Of a stretch of 64,000 bases of DNA, positions 8,752 through 18,005 are shown in pieces; the stretch's first letter is position 1; each line of letters starts with the position of its first letter. Position numbers and translations under genes: made by a program. Source of the stretch: Streptomyces sp. AM 2-1-1 (lineage in GTDB: Bacteria; Actinomycetota; Actinomycetes; Streptomycetales; Streptomycetaceae); the NCBI RefSeq assembly GCF_029167645.1, contig NZ_CP119147.1, positions 558,001 to 622,000 of the forward strand, given 5' to 3'. Below the pieces are notes generated by a model. It made no database searches. It saw only the letters and a list, made by a program, of their open reading frames with translations, and had not been told where the DNA came from.

Positions 8752-10248
8752 GTGACCACCACTCCGCCCTCCTCGGCCTTCCGCTCGGTGTTCGCCGCGG
8801 TCGACCTCGGCGCCACCAGCGGCCGCGTGATCCTCGGCCGGGTCGGCCCGGACAACCTCGATCTCACCGAGGTGCACCGCTTCCCCAACATCCCCGTACG
8901 GCTGCCCGACGGGCTGCGCTGGGACGTACTCGCCCTCTTCCAGGGGGTACTCGACGGCTTGCGCGAGGCGGCCCGGGCCGGCGGCGTGAGCTCCGTCGGC
9001 GTGGACACCTGGGCCGTGGACTACGGGCTCCTCGACGCGGACGGGGCGCTGCTCGGCGCGCCCCACCACTACCGGGACACCCGGACCGACGGCGTCGCCG
9101 AACGGGTGTGGGCCGCGGTCTCCCCCGAGGCGCTGTACCGGATCACCGGCCTGCAGCACCTGCCGTTCAACACCGTCTTCCAGCTCGCCTCGGCTGCCGG
9201 GAGCGCGCAACTGGGCTCCGCGCGCACGCTGTTGCTCATGCCCGACCTGCTCGTCCACTGGCTGACCGGCTCTGTCGGGACCGAGGAGACCAACGCCTCC
9301 ACCACGGGTCTCTTCGACGCCCGCACCGGCGGCTGGTCCAGGGACGTTCTCGAACCGCTCGGAATCGACCCCGCTCTGCTGCCCCCGCTGCGGGCCCCGG
9401 GCGACCCGGCCGGCACGCTGTTGCCGCACGTCGCCGCGTACACCGGTCTCGACCCCCGCACCCCGGTGACCACCGTCGCCTCGCACGACACCGCGTCCGC
9501 CATCGTGGCCGTCCCGGCCACCGAGCCGGACTTCGCCTACATCTCCTGCGGCACCTGGTCGCTGGCCGGCCTCGAACTCGACGCCCCGGTCCTGACCGAG
9601 GAGTCCCGGGCCGCCAACTTCACCAACGAGCGCGGTGTCGACGGCACCATCCGCTATCTGCGGAACATCATGGGCATGTGGCTGTTCGAGGAGTGCCGGC
9701 GCACCTGGGAACAGCACGGGCTGCCGACCCACATCCCGAGCCTGCTCGCCGACGCCGCCCGCGCCACCCCGTTCTCCGCGCTGATCGACCCGGACGCACC
9801 GGAGTTCATGGCTCCCGGCGACATGCCCGGCCGCATCCGGGAGTACTGCCGCCGCACCGGCCAGCCGGTCCCCGGGGATCGGGGCGCCGTGGTCCGCTGC
9901 ATTCTGGAGAGCCTCGCCCTGGCGCACCGGCGGACCCTGCGACAGGCGGCCGGACTCGCCGGCCGGGACATCTCCCGCGTCCACCTCGTCGGAGGGGGAT
10001 CGCGCAACGACCTGCTCTGCCAACTCACCGCCGACGCCACCGGACTGCCCGTCGTCGCCGGTCCCACCGAGGCCACCGCACTCGGCAACATCCTCGTCCA
10101 GGCGAGGGCAGCCGGCCTCGTCGGAGACCTGGCGGCGATGCGCCGTCTCGTCGCCGCCACCCAGCACCTGCGCCACTACGGTCCGCGCGGCGACGCGGCC
10201 GCCTGGGACGCGGCCGCCGCCCGGCTGGACACCGTTGCGGGCGGGTGA
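8752..10248 (+). CDS. rhaB: Rhamnulokinase
   Basis: A 498-residue FGGY-family kinase that phosphorylates L-rhamnulose to rhamnulose 1-phosphate, the substrate of RhaD. ATPase-fold motifs are visible: AVDLGATSGRVI at the N-terminus, GVDTWAVDYGLLD near residue 85, ISCGTWSLAG near residue 265 and HLVGGGSRNDLL near residue 413. The GTG at 8752 is chosen because GGAGG lies about 8 bp upstream and the ATP-binding motif follows at the expected distance. The open frame runs much further upstream only as an antisense-like shadow through rhaD. It is last of the three catabolic genes. Confidence 0.92.
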   Translation: MTTTPPSSAFRSVFAAVDLGATSGRVILGRVGPDNLDLTEVHRFPNIPVRLPDGLRWDVLALFQGVLDGLREAARAGGVSSVGVDTWAVDYGLLDADGALLGAPHHYRDTRTDGVAERVWAAVSPEALYRITGLQHLPFNTVFQLASAAGSAQLGSARTLLLMPDLLVHWLTGSVGTEETNASTTGLFDARTGGWSRDVLEPLGIDPALLPPLRAPGDPAGTLLPHVAAYTGLDPRTPVTTVASHDTASAIVAVPATEPDFAYISCGTWSLAGLELDAPVLTEESRAANFTNERGVDGTIRYLRNIMGMWLFEECRRTWEQHGLPTHIPSLLADAARATPFSALIDPDAPEFMAPGDMPGRIREYCRRTGQPVPGDRGAVVRCILESLALAHRRTLRQAAGLAGRDISRVHLVGGGSRNDLLCQLTADATGLPVVAGPTEATALGNILVQARAAGLVGDLAAMRRLVAATQHLRHYGPRGDAAAWDAAAARLDTVAGG

Positions 10249-10555
10249 GGCCGCCGGGCCGGGGACGGCCGCGGCCCCTTCGGCGACTGGGACCGAGCTG
10301 CCGAAAGGATCCGCCGCCTGCGATCCGCAGGAGCCGCTCGTACCGGCTGCTCGTCGGGGGGACCGGGTGCCCACGGGAGGGGCAGATCCTTCGGGTCGTT
10401 GAGGCAGGCGGGCCCGGCGCGGAGCGCGGCGGTCCAGGCCGTGGGACCGTCGGGGTGCTGTGCCTCCAGCGTCACCCCGGTCGTGGCGTCGACGAGGGTG
10501 CGTGGCCCGTCCAGTAGGCGCTCCGGCCCGGAAGCGCAGGGGGGTGGCGCCCGGA
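10249..10555. other. Intergenic stretch between rhaB and ctaD
   Basis: About 300 bp between two converging genes. It contains no assured gene. On the minus strand a frame running 10555-10176 reads as ordinary-looking protein (for example GPTAWTAALRAGPACLND) but has no ATG/GTG with a ribosome site at a sensible position. It could be the tail of a decayed gene or chance GC-rich reading. Confidence 0.3.
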
Positions 10556-12325
10556 TCAGCGCGCTCCCGGGTGGTCGAGCGCGGCGATCTCCGGATGGTG
10601 CAGGTCGAACGCCGGGCTCTCGCTGCGGATGCGGGGCAGCGAGACGAAGTTGTGCCGGGGAGGCGGGCAGGAGGTGGCCCACTCCAGCGAACGGCCGAAC
10701 CCCCAGGGGTCGTCGACGGTCACCCGCTCGCCGTACTGGGAGGTCTTCCAGACGTTGAAGAGGAACGGGAGGAAGGAGAGCCCGAGCAGGAATGACCCGA
10801 TCGTGGAGACGGTGTTGAGCGCGGTGAATCCGTCGGCGCTCAGATAGTCCGCGTAACGGCGGGGCATTCCCTGGGCACCCAGCCAGTGCTGTACGAGGAA
10901 CGTGAGGTGGAAGCCGACCGTCAGCACCCAGAAAGTGATCTTTCCGAGGCGTTCGTCGAGCATTCTGCCGGTGAACTTGGGCCACCAGAAGTGGAATCCG
11001 GCGAACATCGCGTACACCACGGTTCCGAAGAGCGTGTAGTGGAAGTGCGCGACCACGAAATAGGAGTCGGAGACGTGGAAGTCGAGCGGCGGTGACGCCA
11101 GGATGACGCCGGTCAGGCCGCCGAAGAGAAAGGTGACCAGGAAGCCCGTCGCCCAGAGCATCGGTGTCTCGAACGACAGGGACCCCTTCCACATCGTGCC
11201 GATCCAGTTGAAGAACTTGACCCCGGTCGGCACCGCGATCAGGAACGTCATGAAGGCGAAGAACGGCAGCAGCACTCCGCCGGTGACGTACATGTGGTGG
11301 GCCCAGACGGTGACGGACAGCCCGGCGATGGCCACCGTGGCGGCGATCAGGCCGACGTATCCGAAGAGAGGCTTGCGGGAGAAGACCGGCACGACCTCCG
11401 AGATGATGCCGAAGAACGGCAGCGCGAGGACGTAGACCTCCGGATGGCCGAAGAACCAGAAGAGGTGTTGCCACAGCAGGGCGCCGCCGTTGGCGGCGTC
11501 GAAGACGTGGGAGCCGAACTTCCGGTCCATTTCGAGCGCGAGCAGGGCGGCGGCGAGCACCGGGAAGACCAGGAGGATGAGGAGCGCGGTCAGCAGCACG
11601 TTCCAGGTGAAGATCGACATGCGGAACATCGTCAGCCCGGGTGCCCGCATGCAGATGATGGTGGTGATGAAGTTGACCGCGCCGAGGATGGACCCGAAGC
11701 CGGACAGCGCCACCCCCATGATCCACATGTCGGCTCCGATGCCCGGCGAGTGCACGGCGTCGGAGAGCGGGGCGTAGGCGAACCAACCGAAGTCCGCGGC
11801 TCCCTGCGGAGTGAGGAAGCCGCCGGCGGCGATGAGCGAGCCGAAGAGGAAGAGCCAGTAGGCGAGCATGTTCAGGCGGGGAAAGGCCACGTCCGGCGCG
11901 CCGATCTGCAACGGCATCAGCCAGTTGGCGAACCCGGTGAACAACGGCATGGCGAAGAGCAGCAGCATGATCGAGCCGTGCATGGTGAACGCCTGGTTGA
12001 ACTGCTCGTTCGACATGATCTGCGTACCGGGACGGGCCAGTTCGGCGCGCATCAGCAGTGCCATCGCGCCGCCGACCAGGAAGAAGGCGAACGCGGTGAC
12101 GAGGTAGAGGGTGCCGATCCGCTTGTGATCGGTCGTGGTCAGCCAGGACACGACGAGCCGTCCGCGGGAGGAGCGGTTCCCGGCCGGGCGCGTCGGCGGC
12201 GGGGCTCCGGGCCCGGAGCGCGGACCGCACGGGGTGTCAGGCCGGTGCGGATCGGGCACACCACTCGCGCCGGGGAGCGGCCCCGGTCCGGCGGGCGGGC
12301 GACCACTCCGTGCGGGTGCGGTCAT
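10556..12325 (-). CDS. ctaD: Cytochrome c oxidase subunit I (solitary copy)
   Basis: A 589-residue haem-copper oxidase subunit I, the catalytic core of aa3-type terminal oxidase, with about 12 membrane spans. Key ligand regions are present: [10 protein letters not shown] (low-spin haem histidine), the active-site motif [26 protein letters not shown] for the Cu_B histidines, and a C-terminal histidine pair in [12 protein letters not shown] chose the ATG at 12325, preceded by AGGG. This gives about 55 Pro/Gly/Arg-rich residues before the conserved [11 protein letters not shown], longer than usual, so the true start could be downstream. No subunit II, III or cytochrome c gene is adjacent, so this is probably a second copy outside the main cta operon. 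Confidence 0.9.
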   Translation of the reverse strand: MTAPARSGRPPAGPGPLPGASGVPDPHRPDTPCGPRSGPGAPPPTRPAGNRSSRGRLVVSWLTTTDHKRIGTLYLVTAFAFFLVGGAMALLMRAELARPGTQIMSNEQFNQAFTMHGSIMLLLFAMPLFTGFANWLMPLQIGAPDVAFPRLNMLAYWLFLFGSLIAAGGFLTPQGAADFGWFAYAPLSDAVHSPGIGADMWIMGVALSGFGSILGAVNFITTIICMRAPGLTMFRMSIFTWNVLLTALLILLVFPVLAAALLALEMDRKFGSHVFDAANGGALLWQHLFWFFGHPEVYVLALPFFGIISEVVPVFSRKPLFGYVGLIAATVAIAGLSVTVWAHHMYVTGGVLLPFFAFMTFLIAVPTGVKFFNWIGTMWKGSLSFETPMLWATGFLVTFLFGGLTGVILASPPLDFHVSDSYFVVAHFHYTLFGTVVYAMFAGFHFWWPKFTGRMLDERLGKITFWVLTVGFHLTFLVQHWLGAQGMPRRYADYLSADGFTALNTVSTIGSFLLGLSFLPFLFNVWKTSQYGERVTVDDPWGFGRSLEWATSCPPPRHNFVSLPRIRSESPAFDLHHPEIAALDHPGAR

Positions 12326-12748
12326 GCCACCCTGCGATTCCCTTGCGTCCACCGGACCGTGTCCTCCTACTCGTGGTTCTCCGTGCAGCCCGCCCGCCCC
12401 GGGGCCGGGCCGGAAAGGTCCGCGAGCACGCGGGGGACGGGCAGGCCTTTCCGGCCAGGACCATGCTCCCGGTGATCGGCGTCGGCCCCCAGGGGCCGAT
12501 GGGGTCCCCGGGCCGGGGCCGACGGGGCACGCTCCAGCGGGCCGGACGTCCCCCGGTGGGGGCCGGTCGGCCCTGGCCGTCGCGAATCCTCGGCCCGTAA
12601 GGGGCCGGGTCACGAGCCCTGCCCGCTGTCGCCGCTCTGCCCCGAAGGTCCGCACGGGCCCCACGTAGACTGGCGGGCTGTGGACCTGTCGTGGCGGTGG
12701 CGCGGCGTACCGCCGGCCGGCGGTACCCGAGGAGGAGAGCAGCACCCG
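12326..12748. other. Divergent promoter region, ctaD / GAF kinase
   Basis: A 423-bp GC-rich spacer between two divergent start codons. It must hold promoters for both genes. I see several short GC hairpins but no box or operator I can name. Confidence 0.4.
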
Positions 12749-14536
12749 ATGACCGATCCCGTGTGCCCGGTGCCGCACCCTCCGGGTTCCTCCTCCCCCG
12801 TTCCCGCCTCGCCCGCCCCCGGCGCCGCCGGGGGTCTCGCGGGAAGGTGGCCGCAGCCCAGCCGTCCGGACCGGATGCGCGGGCTGCTCGATGCGGTGAT
12901 GGGCCTCGGCCGGGGCCTCGAACTCCCCGAGGTGCTGCGCGGCATCGTGGAGGCGGCGGTGTCGCTGACGGACGCCGCGTACGGAGCTCTCGGTATCGTC
13001 GGGGACGGTGACACGCTGCAGGAGTTCCTGACCGTCGGCATGGAGCCGGAGCTCACCGACCGGATCGGTCGGACGCCGTGCGGGCGCGGTCTGCTCGGCG
13101 AACTCATCCAGCACCCGCGGCCGCTCCGCCTCGACGACCTCGGCAGCCACCCCAACAGCTTCGGGTTCCCTCCGCACCACCCGCCGATGCACAGCTTCCT
13201 CGGCGTCCCCGTGCGCGTGCGTGACGAGGTGTTCGGCAACCTCTACCTCACCGAGAAACGGCACGGGAGAAACTTCGACGCCGACGACGAGGCGGTGCTG
13301 ACCACCCTCTCCATCGCCGCCGGGGTCGCCATCGACAACGCCCGGCTGTACGAGGAGAGCCGCCGGCGCGAACGGCGCCTGGAGGCCCTGGGTGAGATCA
13401 CCCGCGCCCTGCTCTCGGGCACCGACGCCGACGAGGTGCTGCATCTGGTCGCGGAGCGGGCGATGGAGGTGGCGGGCGCGGACCGGGCGGCGATCCTGCT
13501 GCCGGCCCCGCTGTCGGGCATACCCGCGCGGCCCGGGCAGCCGGCTGCGCCGGTGGACGGAGGACGCCTGTCGGTGGCCGTCGCGCACGGGCGGGACGCC
13601 GACCGGGCGCGAGGGCTCTCCGTCCCGGCCTTCGGCTCGCTGACCGGGCTCGCCGCGCGTACGGGAACACCAGTTCACTGCACGGACGTACGTACGGATC
13701 CCCGGGCCCATCCGTTCGGTGACGGCGCCGACGACGGGCTGGGACCGGTGGTGGCGGTCCCGCTGCGGGTGGACGACGGGACCATGGGCGCGCTGCGGCT
13801 GGGGCGTCCCGCGGGCCGGCCGCCGTTCGACGACTCCGAGGTGGAACTGGTGTCCGGCTTCGCCGATCAGGCGGCGATCGCGCTGGAGCTGGCGCGAGGG
13901 CGCGCGGAGTCCGAGGAGCTCGCGGTCATGCACGACCGGGACCGCATCGCCCGTGATCTGCATGATCTGGCGATCCAGCGCCTGTTCGCGACGGGGATGA
14001 CCCTGCAGAGCACCACCCGGGCCATCGCCGACCGCCCGGAAGCGGCCGAGCGGGTGCGGCGTGCGGTGGACGATCTCGACACCACGATCCGGATCGTCCG
14101 GTCCACCATCTTCGATCTGCGGACGGCGGACGGCTCGGGCCGTAACGGACTGCGGCACCGCGTCTCGGAGACGGCTCTCACGGCGGCCCGCGCGCTCGGC
14201 TTCCGGCCCTCGGTCCGCATCGACGGACCGGTGGACACCGTGGTCCCGGACGACGTGGCGGAACACGTGGCGGCGGTCGCCGCCGAGGCCGTGTCCAACG
14301 CGTCCCGGCACGCCCGGGCGAGCCGCATCGACATCGTGCTGACCGCGGACGAGGCGGTGACGCTGACCGTCACCGACGACGGCACCGGGCTGGACGACCG
14401 CGCCGCCGCCGGGAGACCGGGGGGCGCTGGGCTGGCCAACATGCGGACTCGGGCGGAGCTGTGCGGAGGCACGCTGACGGTCGGGCGCCCGGCCGGCGGC
14501 GGGACCCGGATCACCTGGAGCGCCCCGCTCGACTGA
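12749..14536 (+). CDS. DevS/DosS-like double-GAF sensor histidine kinase
   Basis: A 595-residue soluble kinase. After a Pro-rich leader it has a first GAF domain (about residues 40-190, with [21 protein letters not shown]), a second GAF (about 210-390), a HisKA_3 dimerisation region with phospho-acceptor H405 in [11 protein letters not shown], and a C-terminal HATPase (N-box [13 protein letters not shown]-box DDGTGLDDR and [17 protein letters not shown]). This order matches the DevS/DosS family of mycobacteria and the OsdK-type kinases of Streptomyces, which sense redox, oxygen or NO through haem in the first GAF; haem binding here is inferred only. The ATG at 12749 follows GGAGGAGAG. The response regulator next door points towards it, tail to tail. 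Confidence 0.85.
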   Translation: MTDPVCPVPHPPGSSSPVPASPAPGAAGGLAGRWPQPSRPDRMRGLLDAVMGLGRGLELPEVLRGIVEAAVSLTDAAYGALGIVGDGDTLQEFLTVGMEPELTDRIGRTPCGRGLLGELIQHPRPLRLDDLGSHPNSFGFPPHHPPMHSFLGVPVRVRDEVFGNLYLTEKRHGRNFDADDEAVLTTLSIAAGVAIDNARLYEESRRRERRLEALGEITRALLSGTDADEVLHLVAERAMEVAGADRAAILLPAPLSGIPARPGQPAAPVDGGRLSVAVAHGRDADRARGLSVPAFGSLTGLAARTGTPVHCTDVRTDPRAHPFGDGADDGLGPVVAVPLRVDDGTMGALRLGRPAGRPPFDDSEVELVSGFADQAAIALELARGRAESEELAVMHDRDRIARDLHDLAIQRLFATGMTLQSTTRAIADRPEAAERVRRAVDDLDTTIRIVRSTIFDLRTADGSGRNGLRHRVSETALTAARALGFRPSVRIDGPVDTVVPDDVAEHVAAVAAEAVSNASRHARASRIDIVLTADEAVTLTVTDDGTGLDDRAAAGRPGGAGLANMRTRAELCGGTLTVGRPAGGGTRITWSAPLD

Positions 14537-14613
14537 GGCCGGACGGCTACCGGCCGGGAACCCGGGCGCACGGGGTCCGGCGAGCATCGCGGGACGCCGT
14601 GGCGGCGATTCGC

Positions 14614-15345
14614 CTACCGCCCGCCGCGTTCCCTGATGCGGCCGGCGAGCATGGCGGCCTGGATGCGGCGGCCGACACCGAGTTTCGCGAGGATCGCGGA
14701 GATGCGGTTCTTCACGGTCTTCTCGGCGAGGAAGAGCTCTTCGGCTATCTCCCGGTTGGTGAGTCCTTCACCGATGAGATCGAGGATCTGCCGCTCCCTC
14801 GGGGTGAGCCTGTCGAGTTCGGACGGTGCGGTCTCCACGGCGGGCGGCTGCGAGCTTCCCCGCAACCGCGCCATCACCCGGGCAGTCGTCCGGGGGTCGA
14901 GCATGGAGGTGCCGGACGCGACGGTGTGGACCGCCGAGACCAGACCGGCCCCGTTGATCTGCTTCAGTACGTAGCCGGCCGCGCCCGCCATGATGGCGTC
15001 GAACAGCGCCTCGTCGTCGTCGAACGAGGTGAGCATCAGACAGGCGAGCTCCGGCATCCGGGCCCGCAGTTCGCGGCAGACCTCGATGCCTGCGTGGTCC
15101 CCGCCGCGGTCGTCGCCGAGGCGTACGTCCAACACCGCGACCTGCGGCCTGGTGGCGGGCACCCGGGCCAGCGCCTCCCTGGCGTCACTGGCCTCGCCGA
15201 CGACCTCGATCCCGCCGTCGGCCTCCAGCAGGTCCCGTACGCCGCGCCGCACCACCTCGTGGTCGTCGAGGATGAACACGCGCACCGGTCGGGTGGGCTC
15301 CGGCACGGAGCCGCTCGGGCGGGACTGCTCGGGATCGTCGTTCAC
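14614..15345 (-). CDS. NarL/DevR-type LuxR response regulator
   Basis: A 243-residue DNA-binding regulator: a REC domain with the acidic pair DDH at residues 27-29 and phospho-acceptor D73 ([11 protein letters not shown]), then a LuxR/FixJ helix-turn-helix starting [15 protein letters not shown]. It is the likely partner of the GAF kinase that ends 77 bp away on the other strand. The GTG at 15345 is the first start just before the receiver domain; no strong ribosome site is visible, so the start is tentative. The upstream open frame reads as Pro/Arg-rich junk. DevR/OsdR-like regulators control dormancy and nitrogen or oxygen stress genes. Confidence 0.85.
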   Translation of the reverse strand: MNDDPEQSRPSGSVPEPTRPVRVFILDDHEVVRRGVRDLLEADGGIEVVGEASDAREALARVPATRPQVAVLDVRLGDDRGGDHAGIEVCRELRARMPELACLMLTSFDDDEALFDAIMAGAAGYVLKQINGAGLVSAVHTVASGTSMLDPRTTARVMARLRGSSQPPAVETAPSELDRLTPRERQILDLIGEGLTNREIAEELFLAEKTVKNRISAILAKLGVGRRIQAAMLAGRIRERGGR

Positions 15346-15628
15346 ACCATGCTCGATCGGTCGGGGGCGGGTGGTGTCCGGGTGGACGCGAACCAGTATG
15401 TGCCCGCCCCGAAACGGTCTGGCGAGGGGGTGCGCGGGCATCTCACGGCGCTGTGCGGGAGGGGCCGAAAGGCCCTGTGGCCTGGGCCGTTCGGCTCTCG
15501 GGGCCCGGGGCCACAGTGGCCCCGCCGGAGTCTCCGGCGGGTCGGACGGTCCGGGCCTCCCGGACGGTTCGGGCGGGGCCCGGTCGCCGGTGTGAGGCGG
15601 GGGGTGCGGTCGTCGCGGTGGGCCCCGG

Positions 15629-16108
15629 TCAGGCGTTCCCCCGTGACGCGCCGTCCGGCCAGACGACTTCCACGGGAATGCCCCGGGTACGCGCGAAGGC
15701 GACCAGGTGCGCGGTGGCGTCGCTGCCGTTGGAGAGGGAACCGTCCCAGACCGCGAGGACGGTACGGCTCTCGCTGACGAGGTTCTCGTCGGCCCCGACA
15801 CAGGCGTCCCGGTTTCCGGGGTCGAAGGCCAGCAGCCGCACCTGGGCGGCGAGGGCCAGCAGTTCGGCCGCTGCCCGGCGGTCCGGCTCGGGGAGCACGG
15901 CCGGTACCGAGCCCTGCGCCGGCAGCAGTACGGTCAGCTTGCGCCCGGTGTCCCGGGCGGCCCGGCCGAACGCCAGCGGCAGTCCCGCTCCGGCGCGTAC
16001 GCAGGCCGTCGTGCTCTCCGTGAGTCGTTCCAGCCGCGCCCTCAGTTCGCTCTCCACCAGGTGGAGGGTGCTGCCGCTGAGGTCCTTGTGCCCTACGACC
16101 GCTATCAC
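15629..16108 (-). CDS. Small Rossmann/SLOG-like protein of unknown function
   Basis: A 159-residue cytosolic protein. It opens with a beta-strand and glycine turn (VIAVVGHKDLSGSTL), contains AGAGLPLAFGRAARD, and ends with a strand-helix unit (TAHLVAFARTRGIPVEVVWPDG). The pattern suggests a single Rossmann-like domain of the SLOG/DprA-LOG type that binds a nucleotide or sugar-nucleotide, but I cannot name the ligand. The GTG at 16108 is preceded by GGAGAGG. It lies 283 bp upstream of the DevR-like gene on the same strand and may be co-transcribed with it. A long perfect inverted repeat lies just upstream. Confidence 0.6.
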   Translation of the reverse strand: MIAVVGHKDLSGSTLHLVESELRARLERLTESTTACVRAGAGLPLAFGRAARDTGRKLTVLLPAQGSVPAVLPEPDRRAAAELLALAAQVRLLAFDPGNRDACVGADENLVSESRTVLAVWDGSLSNGSDATAHLVAFARTRGIPVEVVWPDGASRGNA

Positions 16109-16154
16109 CGCGTGCCTCTCCCCCGTGTCGTCGCCCCGCCCGGTCCGGCGGACG

Positions 16155-16211
16155 CGTCGCATGCCGCGGACCGTACCCCGGTGCCGCGGGGCCGGTCCGC
16201 GGCATGCGACG
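16155..16211. terminator. 19-bp perfect inverted repeat, probable terminator
   Basis: Perfect 19-bp arms at 16155-16173 and 16193-16211 enclose a 19-base loop that itself can pair (CCCC with GGGG). It sits between the end of the REC-PP2C gene and the start of the SLOG-like gene, both on the minus strand, so it most likely ends the 16.3-22.7 kb operon. Confidence 0.6.
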
Positions 16212-16337
16212 TCTCGCAGTGAATACGCCCGGGGGCCCGGGGAACAGGGCCGTTCGGCCCTTCGCTCCGGGGCTCCGCCGGGAATCGGGGTGCCGTTCCG
16301 CGCAAGTCCGAGGCGGCCTCGGCAGCGGGCGGGCCGT

Positions 16338-18005
16338 TCAGCGGATCCGGGCCGCCAGAAGCGCGATGTCGTCGGTCTTCCCCTTGCCGAAGGTCTCCAG
16401 CAGGGTGTCGCAGAGCTCTTCCAGCTCCGGCGAGGCAGTGGCGAGGGTCCGGTCCAGGGCGGCCATGCTCTCGTCCAGGTCCTCGCCCGGGACCTCGATC
16501 AGACCGTCGGTGAGCAGCAGGAGCGTGGAGCCGGGCTCGACCGCGTGCGGTACGGCGGGCGCGTGCGGGAGGCTGAGTCCCAGCAGCGGGCCGTGCTCCG
16601 TGAGGTAGCGGGTGGAGCCGTCGGGGTTTCTCAACAGGGGCGGGATGTGGCCGGCGTTGGCCACGTGCATCCGTCTTCCGCCCGGTTCCACCAGCACCAG
16701 GCAGACGGTCACGGTGATGGAGGGCCGCAGCCGGACCAGCAGGGCGTCCAGCCGGGTGAGCAGGGTCTGCGGGTCGTGCCCCTCGATGGCGTACGCGCGC
16801 AGGGCGTGGCGTACCTCTCCCATGATCATGGCGGCCTTCAGGGAGTGCCCCGCGACGTCGCCGATGGCCAGGAGAAGCCCGGCCGGGGTCTCGATGGCCT
16901 CGTAGAAGTCGCCGCCGATCTCCGCGTGGTCGGCGGCGGGTTCGTAGCGTACGGCCATGTCGACGCCGGGAACGGCGGGCAGCCGGTCCGGCAGGAACGT
17001 GCGCTGCAGGGCCAGCACGAGCGCGTGCTCCTCGCTGTGGCTGCGCAGCGCCTCCAGGGCCAGCGCACAGGCCTGGGCCAGCTGGGAGAGTAGTTCACGG
17101 TCGTCCGCGCCGACGAGTGTGGCGGCGTCGACCGCGAGCGCGACCGGTGGGCGACCCCGCTTGGTGCGGGCGAGGACCAGCGCGACCCGGTCGGGGAAGA
17201 CGTCGGCGCGGCTGTCCCCGTCCCGGCAGGTCAGGGCCTTCCAGTCGGCGCCGTCGAGGACGGTGATCTCCGTCCCGGTGCCGTCGCCGAGCGCGTTGTC
17301 GGACAGGTGGTCCAGGAGCCGGGGGTCACCGTGGGCGAGGGTGACCGGCGCTTCCTCGGCACGGCGGGCGCCGGCGGCCCGCTCCTGCTCCCGCGCCCGG
17401 GCGGTCGCGAGGTAGACGGTCCGGCCGTCGGGGCTGAGGGCGACGGCCACGGTGGGCGAGTACATCAGCGTCGCGGCGCCGACCGCCGCCGCGTCGGTGA
17501 ACGCCTCTCCGTCGCGGGCCGCGTAGACGGCGAGGGTGCTGCTGTTCAGCGCGGCGACGCGGGTCGCGAGCCGCTCGGCCCGGCGGCGCGCGCGGGCGTA
17601 CCGGAGTGCGGCGGTGACCGTCGCGAGGAGTTCGTCGGGGGCGATCGGCTCGGTGAGGTACGCGTCGGCGCCCCGGTGGAGTCCCTGGGTGCGGTCGCTC
17701 ACCTCGATCGCGGTGGCGGAGACGTGGATGACGGGCAGATGAGCGGTGCGCGGGTCCGCCTTGATCTGCTCGCAGACCTCGAAGCCACTCATGTCGGGCA
17801 GCTTCACGTCGACGATGGCGAGTTCCGGGAGCAGTGCGTCGGGGGATTTCGCGAGCAGCGCGAGCCCTTCGGTGCCGTCGGCGGCCTCGACGACCGTGTG
17901 TCCGGCACGGCGCAGCCAGCTGCCCACGATGTAGCGGTTGGTGTCGTTGTCGTCGAGGACCATGACCGTGGCCACGGCGCTGTCGGCATGGGACTGGGGA
18001 CTCAT
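16338..18005 (-). CDS. Response regulator with SpoIIE/PP2C phosphatase output
   Basis: A 555-residue protein. Residues 10-130 are a receiver domain (VMVLDDNDTNRYIV, phospho-acceptor D66 in IVDVKLPDMSGFE). A variable GAF-like middle (about 150-330) follows, then a SpoIIE/RsbU-type PP2C domain from about 340 (FLPDRLPAVPGVDMAVRY, the metal-site motif EIGGDFYEAI, GDVAGHSLKAAMIMGEVRHALR, ANAGHIPPLL, LLTDGLIEVPGEDLDES). It should dephosphorylate a STAS anti-anti-sigma protein when its receiver is phosphorylated, probably by the overlapping hybrid kinase. Its start overlaps that gene as ATGA. It is the last gene of the stressosome operon and the likely output step. Confidence 0.88.
   Translation of the reverse strand: MSPQSHADSAVATVMVLDDNDTNRYIVGSWLRRAGHTVVEAADGTEGLALLAKSPDALLPELAIVDVKLPDMSGFEVCEQIKADPRTAHLPVIHVSATAIEVSDRTQGLHRGADAYLTEPIAPDELLATVTAALRYARARRRAERLATRVAALNSSTLAVYAARDGEAFTDAAAVGAATLMYSPTVAVALSPDGRTVYLATARAREQERAAGARRAEEAPVTLAHGDPRLLDHLSDNALGDGTGTEITVLDGADWKALTCRDGDSRADVFPDRVALVLARTKRGRPPVALAVDAATLVGADDRELLSQLAQACALALEALRSHSEEHALVLALQRTFLPDRLPAVPGVDMAVRYEPAADHAEIGGDFYEAIETPAGLLLAIGDVAGHSLKAAMIMGEVRHALRAYAIEGHDPQTLLTRLDALLVRLRPSITVTVCLVLVEPGGRRMHVANAGHIPPLLRNPDGSTRYLTEHGPLLGLSLPHAPAVPHAVEPGSTLLLLTDGLIEVPGEDLDESMAALDRTLATASPELEELCDTLLETFGKGKTDDIALLAARIR

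Noticed and set aside
12326..14587. Minus-strand open frame continuous with ctaD through the GAF kinase gene
   Set aside because: Only the last 589 codons encode an oxidase; the remainder is antisense to the kinase.
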